DNA from: an uncultured Mycoplasmatota bacterium
GTDB lineage: Bacteria; Bacillota_I; Bacilli_A; RF39; UBA660
Length of the DNA: 5,691 nt
NCBI GenBank assembly: GCA_947297555.1
Contig: CAMYTM010000047.1
Span: 1 to 5,691, forward strand
Reading direction: 5' to 3'
The position numbers were made by a program, and so were the translations under genes. This document shows positions 1-5,540 of the stretch, one piece after another. The notes under the pieces were generated by a model that was not told the origin of the DNA, made no database searches, and saw only the letters and a list, made by a program, of their open reading frames with translations. How positions within the stretch are numbered: the stretch's first letter is position 1; every line of letters begins with the position of its first letter.

Positions 1-906
1 ACTCTAAAACCAGGAGATTTTGTTGCCAGTTTATACGAGGTTACAACTTTAGATACAATTTTAGTCTTCACAAACTTAGGGAATTATTTGTACATTCCAG
101 TGCATAGGATTCCAGAAGCAAAGTGGAAAGAACTTGGAAAACACGTCAATAATATTGTTATGATGTCTAGTGAAGAACAAGTCATTACTTCTATGGTGAT
201 GGAAGAAGATAGCAAAGAAATTATTACGGCAACAAAAAATGGTATGGTAAAGAAAAGTAATTTAAAAGATTATGTAGTAACCCGATTCTCAAAACCAATG
301 AGTGCTATTAAACTAAAAGAAGATGACGAAGTGGTTTCAGTATTTAAAAAGAAAGAAAACGTAATATTAGTAAGTAGCAATGGTTATTATGTTAAATTTA
401 ATGAAAGTGAAATTCCACTTACTGGAGTAAAATCATCAGGGGTAAAAGGAATGAACTTAAAAGATGGGGTAGTTGTATCAGCGCTATCTTATCAAGAAGC
501 AGAATATATTGATATTTTCACAAACCATAAAACAGCGAAAAGAGTCAAAATGAGTGAACTTGAAGAAACAGGACGTGCAAAACGTGGAAATACTTTAATG
601 AAAAAAGTAAAATCCGTAAATTATGAAATTATAAAAGCCATGGAGATGGACGCCAGAGACACTGTTTTATTAAAATCAGATAGTGAAATAAAAGAAATAA
701 AAAATAGTGAAATTGCGATTATGGATTTAGCAAGTACTGGTTCAGTTATAACCAAGCATAAAATTGATACTATTTATAAAAAGAAAGAATTAGAAAGTTA
801 TTTGAAAAAAGAAGAAAATAAAGAAGAGATTCCTAGTGAAGAACGTGAAGATAAAAAAATCAAAGAATTTACAATGGATGATTTTTTAGATGACTTTAAG
901 ATATAA
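1..906 (+). CDS. parC: DNA topoisomerase IV subunit A, C-terminal part (5'-truncated by window)
   Basis: This is the C-terminal 301 residues of ParC, the DNA-cleaving and DNA-binding subunit of topoisomerase IV, which with ParE decatenates daughter chromosomes and removes supercoils. The frame is open from base 1, so the start and the catalytic tyrosine region (roughly 500 residues) lie upstream. What is visible is the beta-pinwheel domain: TLDTILVFTNLGNYLYIPVH near the window start, then KWKELGKHVNNIV, then a blade with NGMVKKSNLKDY followed by RFSKPMSAIKLKEDDEV. These are typical of ParC/GrlA. The GyrA-box (QRRGGKG) that marks gyrase A is absent, which is why I call ParC rather than GyrA. 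The last ~40 residues are a charged Lys/Glu tail ending in an acidic, phenylalanine-containing segment (EFTMDDFLDDFKI). It ends in TAA, and no clear terminator follows, so some read-through into the next gene is possible. parE would be expected upstream. Confidence 0.93.
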   Translation, partial: TLKPGDFVASLYEVTTLDTILVFTNLGNYLYIPVHRIPEAKWKELGKHVNNIVMMSSEEQVITSMVMEEDSKEIITATKNGMVKKSNLKDYVVTRFSKPMSAIKLKEDDEVVSVFKKKENVILVSSNGYYVKFNESEIPLTGVKSSGVKGMNLKDGVVVSALSYQEAEYIDIFTNHKTAKRVKMSELEETGRAKRGNTLMKKVKSVNYEIIKAMEMDARDTVLLKSDSEIKEIKNSEIAIMDLASTGSVITKHKIDTIYKKKELESYLKKEENKEEIPSEEREDKKIKEFTMDDFLDDFKI

Positions 907-909
907 TTG

Positions 910-918
910 TGCTATGAT
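910..918 (+). promoter_or_regulatory. Possible extended -10 promoter for the small gene at 942
   Basis: TG-c-TATGAT forms an extended -10 element (TG at 910-911, hexamer at 913-918) in the short gap after parC. No good -35 box is visible 16-18 bp upstream, inside the parC 3' end, but extended -10 promoters can work without one. The predicted start of transcription, near 925, would leave a leader of about 17 nt that still contains the full AAGGAGG. This is weak evidence; read-through from parC is the alternative. Confidence 0.35.
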
Positions 919-941
919 AATACGCCAAGGAGGGGTTTTTT

Positions 942-1172
942 ATGGATTTAAAAATTCAAGAAAAGTTTGTAAATGAGGCCTTAGTGTATTTAAATTCTCA
1001 AAATAGACAGGAAATAATTGCTGCTTTATGTGATATTTCTGATGATTTAGCATTTGCTCTTGTATACCAATATTATAATTTGAATTTAGATAATCATTCT
1101 AAAGCATTTCTTGTAATATATATTGCATATATATTGCAACAAAATGCTTTAAGTGCACCTTTATCTAGGTAA
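942..1172 (+). CDS. Small hypothetical protein, 76 aa
   Basis: I do not recognise this protein. The gene is well supported by one of the strongest ribosome binding sites in the window, AAGGAGGGG at 927-935, followed by six T and ATG at 942. The product is short and mostly helical by eye. An N-terminal amphipathic part (KIQEKFVNEALVYLNSQ) and an acidic middle (ALCDISDDLAFALVYQYYN) precede a hydrophobic stretch, FLVIYIAYIL at about residues 56-65, that could be a buried helix or a poor membrane segment. There is no signal peptide and there are no catalytic-looking motifs. It lies between parC and the ylbD/ylbE pair on the same strand. It has its own possible promoter upstream and a hairpin downstream that could end its transcript, so it may be expressed separately from both neighbours. 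A tandem 11-bp repeat lies inside its 3' part. Confidence 0.7.
   Translation: MDLKIQEKFVNEALVYLNSQNRQEIIAALCDISDDLAFALVYQYYNLNLDNHSKAFLVIYIAYILQQNALSAPLSR
1116..1137 (+). repeat. Perfect tandem duplication of an 11-bp unit
   Basis: ATATATATTGC occurs twice head to tail (1116-1126 and 1127-1137) inside the small gene at 942-1172. It encodes part of the hydrophobic stretch near the C-terminus. The unit is not a multiple of three, so gain or loss of one copy would shift the frame for the last ~15 residues. Confidence 0.7.
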
Positions 1173-1182
1173 AATAAGTTTA

Positions 1183-1223
1183 AAAAAACACCTATTTGCA
1201 TAGAATGTAGTAGGTGATTTTTT
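1183..1223 (+). promoter_or_regulatory. Hairpin with U-tract, overlapping the ylbD ribosome binding site
   Basis: CACCTATT (1189-1196) can pair with AGTAGGTG (1209-1216) in an 8-bp stem that includes one G-U pair, around a 12-nt loop. If A1217 is bulged, the run of A at 1183-1188 can also pair with the six T at 1218-1223. In form this is a Rho-independent terminator for the gene ending at 1172. Its 3' arm, however, contains AGGTG (1212-1216), the only plausible Shine-Dalgarno for the ATG at 1224. The same structure could therefore stop most upstream transcripts and hide the ribosome binding site in those that read through. The pairing is seen in the sequence; the regulatory role is inferred. 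Confidence 0.55.
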
Positions 1224-1586
1224 ATGGCTACAAAAGAAGAATTTAAAAACTTTGCAAAAATGCATCCAGAACTTGTTCGTTATATAAAAAGTGGAGAGGC
1301 GACTTGGCAAAGATTTTATGAAATTTATGATATTTATGGAGAAGAAGAAAGTGCTTGGCAAGACTATTTTGTAAAAGAAAAACCAAATAATGATTATAAT
1401 TTTAAATCTATTACAGATAAAATTAAGAATTTAGATTTATCTTCCATTCAAGAGCATATTGGAACAGCGCAAAAGGCTTTAGGAATTGTACAAGAACTAA
1501 CTAGTAAAGGAACAACTACAACAGGAGCGAGTAAAGTAGCAGATGCCGTAAATCCAAGACCAATTAATAAGATCTTTGAGGATTAA
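1224..1586 (+). CDS. ylbD: YlbD-like putative spore-coat family protein, 120 aa
   Basis: This resembles the YlbD-like coat protein family of Bacilli. The N-terminal half carries the recognisable pattern: EFKNFAKMHPELVRYIKSGE (residues 6-25), then TWQRFYEIYDIYGEEESAWQDYF (27-49), where the WQ, the GE and the second W-x-x-Y/F are the family-type positions. The middle is lysine-rich and polar. The C-terminal third is low in complexity (a GTTTTGAS stretch near 95-102) and probably flexible. There is no signal peptide or membrane helix. The start is ATG 1224, with AGGTG 8-12 bases upstream. The very next gene is a ylbE-like gene, the same order as ylbD-ylbE in Bacillus subtilis, which supports both calls. 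The B. subtilis protein is described as a putative coat protein. Whether this organism sporulates cannot be told from the window, so a role outside sporulation is quite possible. Confidence 0.72.
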   Translation: MATKEEFKNFAKMHPELVRYIKSGEATWQRFYEIYDIYGEEESAWQDYFVKEKPNNDYNFKSITDKIKNLDLSSIQEHIGTAQKALGIVQELTSKGTTTTGASKVADAVNPRPINKIFED

Positions 1587-1587
1587 T

Positions 1588-1809
1588 ATGGACATACTTT
1601 TACAACAAAAGTTAGAAAAAGATGTAAAAATGGCAGAATATTTAAAACATAATTCTTTTTGGTATAAAGAGTTAAATCGAAATAGCGATAATTATAAAAA
1701 TTTTGTAAATGCTATGAAAGAAAAATACCATTTAAAAATGACCGATAGAATTAATGAAACAATTGATAATATTGACATTATTACAGGAATTTTAGACACT
1801 TTAAAATAA
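1588..1809 (+). CDS. ylbE: YlbE-like small protein, 73 aa
   Basis: This is a YlbE-family protein of unknown biochemical function. The characteristic core is present: a short N-terminal helix, then NSFWYKELNRNSDNYKNF (about residues 22-39), matching the family pattern W-Y-R/K-x-L-x-R-x-P-x-x-[hydrophobic]. It is followed by MKEKYHLKMTDRINETIDNI and a closing hydrophobic helix, IITGILDTL. The family is usually about 75-80 residues long, so this copy is full length. I chose ATG 1588 because GAGG (1578-1581) lies 6 bases upstream; an in-frame TTG at 1576 has no binding site of its own. The gene starts one base after the ylbD stop codon and its ribosome binding site lies inside the ylbD end, so the two are almost certainly co-transcribed and probably translationally coupled. 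No clear terminator follows before the next promoter at 1817. Confidence 0.75.
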   Translation: MDILLQQKLEKDVKMAEYLKHNSFWYKELNRNSDNYKNFVNAMKEKYHLKMTDRINETIDNIDIITGILDTLK

Positions 1810-1816
1810 ACTTTCG

Positions 1817-1846
1817 TTGACTACCAAATTATTTTAGTGTTATAAT
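1817..1846 (+). promoter_or_regulatory. Strong vegetative promoter for the pilin-like gene
   Basis: TTGACT (1817-1822; 5 of 6 matches to the -35 consensus), an 18-bp spacer and a perfect TATAAT (1841-1846) are visible. A TG one base upstream of the -10 box (1838-1839) makes it an extended -10 as well. It starts 7 bases after the ylbE stop codon. Transcription would begin near 1853, giving a leader of about 25 nt before ATG 1878. Apart from the terminal promoter at 5623-5652 this is the best promoter in the window and suggests high, housekeeping-sigma-driven expression. Confidence 0.85.
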
Positions 1847-1877
1847 CTTTTTAAAGTAGATAAGGATGGTAGTCTGT

Positions 1878-2339
1878 ATGAATATATTAAAAAATAGAAA
1901 TGGATTTACTTTGGTAGAACTTCTAGCTGTTATTGTTATTTTAGCTGTTATTATTTTAATAGCCTCAAATAGTGTTCTGTCTCAAATGGATAAAGCGCGT
2001 AAGAATGCCCTTGCGATTGAAGGAAATACTTTAATTAATTCTGCTAAAAATGCGTACCAATCTGCTATTTTGGAAGGACAAATAACTACTGGAAGTGCAT
2101 GTTTTTCTTTAGAGTATTTATATAAAGAAGGTTTATTTAGTAAAGGCCCATCTGAGCATTATACAGGGAGTGTTTTAGTCGCTCCTGATTCCACTGGAAA
2201 GATAGTAAACTATACATTTTGGATAAGCAATGGAAGTTTCGTCGTAACAGGAGAAACTGGTGCTACGGGAAGTGGTGCGGTTTCTGGAACTAGTGCCTCT
2301 ACAACTTGTGGGGATATAGCAAATATACCGAAGTTCTAG
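1878..2339 (+). CDS. Type IV pilin-like protein with prepilin cleavage motif, 153 aa
   Basis: This is a prepilin-type protein that would be cut by a prepilin peptidase (PilD/ComC class) and either assembled into a type IV pilus or pseudopilus or held in the membrane. The leader is 9 residues (MNILKNRNG) and is followed by FTLVELLAVIVILAVIILIA. Cleavage is expected between G9 and F10, with F as mature residue 1 and the conserved glutamate (E14) at mature position 5, followed by the usual hydrophobic helix. The globular part (residues 45-153) contains two cysteines, C75 and C144, that could form a disulfide, and a Gly/Ser/Thr-rich segment at 125-143. I start at ATG 1878 because AAGGATGG (1862-1869) is well spaced for it; an in-frame ATG at 1866 lies inside that site. 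The gene stands alone between its own promoter and terminator, with no pilus assembly genes in view, so its partners must be elsewhere. Filament type (competence-like, adhesive or other) cannot be decided. Confidence 0.9.
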   Translation: MNILKNRNGFTLVELLAVIVILAVIILIASNSVLSQMDKARKNALAIEGNTLINSAKNAYQSAILEGQITTGSACFSLEYLYKEGLFSKGPSEHYTGSVLVAPDSTGKIVNYTFWISNGSFVVTGETGATGSGAVSGTSASTTCGDIANIPKF

Positions 2340-2362
2340 AAAGAATAGAACTTCTTTTTTTT
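2330..2362 (+). terminator. Rho-independent terminator of the pilin gene, overlapping its stop codon
   Basis: GAAGTTCTA (2330-2338) and TAGAACTTC (2346-2354) form a perfect 9-bp stem with a 7-nt loop, directly followed by eight T (2355-2362). The 5' arm contains the last two sense codons and most of the TAG stop codon (2337-2339). Together with the promoter at 1817 it makes the pilin gene monocistronic. Confidence 0.92.
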
Positions 2363-2371
2363 AGTCTTTTA

Positions 2372-2380
2372 TGAGATAAT
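2372..2380 (+). promoter_or_regulatory. Possible extended -10 promoter for nfo
   Basis: TG-a-GATAAT lies between the pilin terminator and nfo. Because the terminator should block read-through, nfo needs its own promoter, and this is the only candidate seen in the 58-bp gap. No convincing -35 box is present; its position falls in the terminator T-run. The leader would be only about 11 nt but would keep the GGTGA ribosome binding site. Confidence 0.4.
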
Positions 2381-2397
2381 GTTTTTGGTGAAGTATA

Positions 2398-3276
2398 ATG
2401 ATTATTGGATGTCACGTAAATTTTACAAATGAACAACTTTTAGGAAGTGTGAGACAAGCCCTTTCTTATGGAGCAAATACTTTTATGTTTTATACAGGCG
2501 CTCCTCAAAATACTATACGTAAAAATTTAGAAGAAAATTTAATTAAAGAAGCACATCAACTTATGCAAGATAATGGTATAGATATAAAAAATGTAGTTTG
2601 TCATGCACCATATATTATTAATCTTGCGAATAATAAAGATCCGGAAAAATGGCAATTTAGTATTCAATTTTTAAAGCAAGAATTAGAAAGATGCAAAACT
2701 TTAGGAATTTCATCTATTGTTGTACACCCTGGAAGTGCTGTTGGATTAGAAAAAAATATTGCCTTACAAAATATAAGTGATGCTTTAAATTTAATTATTC
2801 GTGAAGATTTGCCTATGATTTTATTAGAAACGATGGCTGGTAAGGGAACAGAATGTGGATGTACACTTGAAGAAATAAAAACGATTTTAGATCAAGTACA
2901 TTCTAACCATATCGGTGTTTGTATAGATACCTGTCACTTGAATGATGCTGGATACAATATAGAACAATTTGATGAGTTATTAATTCAAATTGAAAAAACA
3001 TTTGGTTTAGAAAAAGTGCATTGCGTGCACGTAAATGATAGTAAAAATACATTGGGTTCTCATAAAGATCGTCATGAAAATTTAGGATTGGGCACAATAG
3101 GATTTAATGCCTTATTACACGTTGTTTTACACGATAAATTAAAAAATGTTCCTAAAATATTAGAAACACCTTACATAGAAAGAGAATATCCTCCTTATAA
3201 ATTTGAGATTGAAGCCTTAAAAAATCGAAAACAAAATCCAAATTTAATTGAAGATATTAAAAATTTCTATAAATAA
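2398..3276 (+). CDS. nfo: Deoxyribonuclease IV (endonuclease IV, AP endonuclease)
   Basis: Nfo is a metal-dependent apurinic/apyrimidinic endonuclease of base-excision repair. It cuts the backbone 5' of abasic sites and cleans blocked 3' ends, acting on DNA in the cytoplasm. The 292-residue protein is a single complete AP-endonuclease-2 TIM barrel. It opens with IIGCHV and YGANTFMFYTGAPQNT (residues 24-39), both typical. All nine ligands of the three-metal centre can be placed: H69 (CHAPY), H110 (VVHPGS), E144 (LLETMAG), D177 and H180 (CIDTCHLNDAGY), H211 (HVNDSK), D224 and H226 (KDRHENLG), and E256 (LETPY). The enzyme should therefore be active. One small oddity is GCH at residues 4-6 where most relatives have GSH. 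The ATG at 2398 is preceded by GGTGA (2387-2391), a modest binding site. Its end overlaps the opposite-strand gene at 3267-3527 by 10 bp. Confidence 0.96.
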   Translation: MIIGCHVNFTNEQLLGSVRQALSYGANTFMFYTGAPQNTIRKNLEENLIKEAHQLMQDNGIDIKNVVCHAPYIINLANNKDPEKWQFSIQFLKQELERCKTLGISSIVVHPGSAVGLEKNIALQNISDALNLIIREDLPMILLETMAGKGTECGCTLEEIKTILDQVHSNHIGVCIDTCHLNDAGYNIEQFDELLIQIEKTFGLEKVHCVHVNDSKNTLGSHKDRHENLGLGTIGFNALLHVVLHDKLKNVPKILETPYIEREYPPYKFEIEALKNRKQNPNLIEDIKNFYK

Positions 3277-3527
3277 TTTTTATAACGTATAGAATATTCT
3301 TTAAATAATTTTTTGATTTTTGTTAAGTTTTCCTCAGAAAATTTGTCTTTATAACGATCTAAGTTTAAAGAAGCGGGATTAGCAATAACCGTTTGCCAAT
3401 TTTTTTTCACAAAAATATAAGTAAACTCTAGTTCTTCTTCATTTAAGAAAATATTATTTTTACGAGCAAAATTATCAATATCTGTTTTTGTTAATTTATT
3501 CATATACCTTTCTATAATATTAAACAT
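3267..3527 (-). CDS. YqfT/DUF2624-like small protein, 86 aa
   Basis: This is a small protein of unknown function that I tentatively place in the DUF2624 (YqfT) family. It shows a helix with NKLTKTDIDNFARKNNIFLN (residues 9-28), an acidic EEELEFTY and a C-terminal helix with ENLTKIKKLFKEY. This is the same general layout as the Bacillus family (short N-terminal helix, 'I-t-x-x-[DE]-x-x-x-[FY]-A-x-x-x-x-I', then a closing helix ending in L-F-x-x-[FY]). The best support is context: in B. subtilis yqfT follows nfo (yqfS). Here the gene sits beside nfo but on the opposite strand, tail to tail. Reading on the minus strand, AGGTGG (3532-3537) lies 4 bases before the ATG at 3527. An internal ATG at 3503 with GAAAGG is a weaker alternative that would remove 8 residues. 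It is highly charged and has no signal peptide or membrane segment. The family call is moderate; that it is a real gene is more certain. Confidence 0.6.
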   Translation of the reverse strand: MFNIIERYMNKLTKTDIDNFARKNNIFLNEEELEFTYIFVKKNWQTVIANPASLNLDRYKDKFSEENLTKIKKLFKEYSIRYKNYL

Positions 3528-3590
3528 AATACCACCTAGTATATTGTATGAAAAATAGTTTTTTTTGAATACTAATAATAGGTGTTTTTT
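3528..3590. promoter_or_regulatory. Divergent regulatory region between the YqfT-like gene and pbpA
   Basis: This 63-bp AT-rich gap must drive both outward-facing genes. CCACCT (3532-3537), read on the minus strand, is the ribosome binding site of the 3527 gene; AGGTG (3580-3584) is that of pbpA. Being complementary, the two form an inverted repeat CACCTA/TAGGTG. A second pairing, TAGTAT (3537-3542) with ATACTA (3569-3574), lies within it. Candidate -10 boxes are TACAAT on the minus strand (3543-3548) and, weakly, AATACT on the plus strand (3568-3573, 17 bp after TTGTAT at 3545-3550). Neither promoter is close to consensus. Confidence 0.4.
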
Positions 3591-5540
3591 ATGAAAAAGT
3601 TTTATATTGGAATTGCCTTTTTATTTTTATGTTTTACATCTGGAATGCTTTATCATCTCATTTTGGAAAAACGTGCCTTTTATGAGAAAGTGTATGAAGA
3701 AAAAACGAGTGTTTTTGTAAGTTCTTTATCAAGGCCTCGTGGAAGAATACTAGATGCTAAAGGACGTATTTTGGTAGACAATGTTGGAATAAAATCGATT
3801 GTCTATCGAAAAACAAATGGTATTTCTTTAGAAGAAGAAGTAGAAATTGCAAAAAATCTTGCGCAACTTTTAGAATTTAAAGAAAATATTAGTGAAATGG
3901 ATTTAAAAAAATATTGGTTAGGGACACATCAAAAAGAAGGAAATGCTTTAATAACAGAAGAAGAGTACGATTTATATGAACATAGAAAACTTAATAGTAA
4001 TGATTTATATTTATTAAAATTAGATCGAATTACAAAGGATATGTTAGATTATTATGATGAATTTGAAAAAAAGGTTGCCTATATTTATACCTTAATGAAT
4101 AAAGGATATTATTATGATGCTAAACTAATTAAATTAGAAGTTACAGAAAAAGAATACGCAAGTGTTTTAGAAAAGAAAATGGTAGGGGTAACGAATGAAA
4201 TGTATTTTAAAAGAGATTATCCTTATGGAGCAACATTAAGAAGTATTTTTGGAACAGTGGGCAATATCCCTAAAGAATTAGAAAGTTATTATAAAAATCA
4301 AGGATATGCTATGGATGACATCGTGGGGATTAGTTTTTTAGAGCAACAGTATGATTCTTATTTAAAAGGAGAAAAGGATACTTATAAAGTCGAAGAAGAC
4401 GGTACTTTGACCCTAGTAAGTGAGGGAAAAAGAGGAAATGATTTGGTTTTAAGTATAGATATCGAGATGCAATTGGGTATAGAAGAAATTTTAAAAGAAG
4501 AAATAAAAAAGGGGAAGGAACTTAAAAATACAGAGTATTACCAAGGGAGTTATGTTTTAGTAGGAGATCCAAATACTGGGGCTATAAAAGCACTAGCAGG
4601 TTTAAAATATTTAGGCCATGATGTTTTTAAAAATGTAGAAAGTGATGTTTTGTTTTCTTCTTTTACTGCTGGAAGTATCGTAAAAGGAGCCAGTATGGCG
4701 CTTGGCTACCAAAATAATCTGGTAGAGGTAGGAAAAAAAGTTAGGGACGCTTGTGTGAAACTTTATTTGGTTCCGGAAAAATGTTCTTATAAGAAATTAG
4801 GGATTATTGATGATATTACGGCTTTAAAAACGAGTTCTAATTACTATCAATTTTTATTAGCCATTAAACTTGCGGGATACTCTTATTCTTATAATATGAA
4901 AATGGATGTAACAGAAAGTCACTTTCAGATTTATCGAGATGTGTTTTCTAAATTTGGTTTAGGCGTTAAAACAGGAATTGATTTACCAAATGAACAAACA
5001 GGTATAAAAGGAAACACGATTGCAGCAGATTTACTTCTAAATTTTGCAATTGGACAATATGATACCTATACACCTCTTGCACTTTTGCAATATATTAATA
5101 CAATTTATAATAATGGAGTACGTTATGATTTATCTTTGATGGATAGAATAGTAGATAAAGAAAATAATGTGGTTGTCAAAAAAGAAAAAAAAGTTTTAAG
5201 TACTTTTTCACTAGAACAACAATATTTTGATCGTATCAAAACAGGGCTTTATCAAGTTGTAAATATAGGAACAGGTTCTGGATATGTCGATAAATCTTTA
5301 AATGCGGCTGGAAAAACCGGAACAAGTGAAACCATTTTTGATAGTGATAATGATGGAGTGGGAGATGTTAAAACGATTAATAATACTTTTGCAATGTATG
5401 CGCCTTATGATAATCCAAGATATAGTATGGTAGTAGTAAGCCCAAATGTTAGTCATTATAATGGCAAGACAGATTACTTTGCTTATATCAATCGCTATAT
5501 TAGTGCTTCTGTAAGTGATTATATATTTGCTAATTATTAA
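3591..5540 (+). CDS. pbpA: Penicillin-binding protein 2A (class B peptidoglycan transpeptidase)
   Basis: PbpA is a monofunctional DD-transpeptidase that crosslinks peptidoglycan outside the membrane, in the Bacilli mainly as part of the rod-elongation machinery. This 649-residue copy has one N-terminal membrane anchor (about residues 4-25) with a two-lysine cytoplasmic tip. A dimerisation/pedestal domain follows with the RPRGRILDAKGRILVDN motif (48-64) and the PbpA-type linker DDIVGISFLEQQYDSYLKG (242-260). The transpeptidase domain carries all three catalytic motifs: S362-I-V-K365 (nucleophile serine), S415-S-N417 and K575-T-G577. The stretches FGLGVKTGIDLPNE and IGQYDTYTPLALLQY are very close to B. 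subtilis PbpA as I remember it, which favours PBP2A over division-type PBPs; no PASTA domains are present. ATG 3591 is chosen because AGGTG (3580-3584) lies 6 bases upstream; an in-frame GTG at 3582 falls inside that site. It is about 65 residues shorter than the B. subtilis protein, mainly for lack of a basic N-terminal tail. Just after KTG comes an unusual DxDxDG loop (584-592). Confidence 0.93.
   Translation: MKKFYIGIAFLFLCFTSGMLYHLILEKRAFYEKVYEEKTSVFVSSLSRPRGRILDAKGRILVDNVGIKSIVYRKTNGISLEEEVEIAKNLAQLLEFKENISEMDLKKYWLGTHQKEGNALITEEEYDLYEHRKLNSNDLYLLKLDRITKDMLDYYDEFEKKVAYIYTLMNKGYYYDAKLIKLEVTEKEYASVLEKKMVGVTNEMYFKRDYPYGATLRSIFGTVGNIPKELESYYKNQGYAMDDIVGISFLEQQYDSYLKGEKDTYKVEEDGTLTLVSEGKRGNDLVLSIDIEMQLGIEEILKEEIKKGKELKNTEYYQGSYVLVGDPNTGAIKALAGLKYLGHDVFKNVESDVLFSSFTAGSIVKGASMALGYQNNLVEVGKKVRDACVKLYLVPEKCSYKKLGIIDDITALKTSSNYYQFLLAIKLAGYSYSYNMKMDVTESHFQIYRDVFSKFGLGVKTGIDLPNEQTGIKGNTIAADLLLNFAIGQYDTYTPLALLQYINTIYNNGVRYDLSLMDRIVDKENNVVVKKEKKVLSTFSLEQQYFDRIKTGLYQVVNIGTGSGYVDKSLNAAGKTGTSETIFDSDNDGVGDVKTINNTFAMYAPYDNPRYSMVVVSPNVSHYNGKTDYFAYINRYISASVSDYIFANY

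Noticed and set aside
1161..1361. Minus-strand open frame of 66 codons
   Set aside because: It lies across the start of ylbD and the hairpin, has no good ribosome binding site, and its product (Phe/Lys-rich) looks like the antisense of an AT-rich gene.
1576..1587. TTG start for ylbE
   Set aside because: It overlaps the GAGG that serves ATG 1588, and starting there would add residues not expected in the family.
1866..1877. Earlier in-frame ATG for the pilin gene
   Set aside because: It falls inside AAGGATGG, which is correctly spaced for ATG 1878; the later start also gives a standard 9-residue prepilin leader.
2903..3097. Minus-strand open frame of 64 codons
   Set aside because: It lies wholly inside nfo, whose metal ligands are encoded here on the plus strand; it is a shadow frame.
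3260..3300. Bidirectional terminator between nfo and the YqfT-like gene
   Set aside because: The genes overlap, and the AT-rich sequence there does not form a clear stem with flanking T and A runs.
3582..3590. GTG start three codons upstream of pbpA ATG
   Set aside because: The GTG is part of the AGGTG ribosome binding site of the ATG at 3591, and it has no site of its own.
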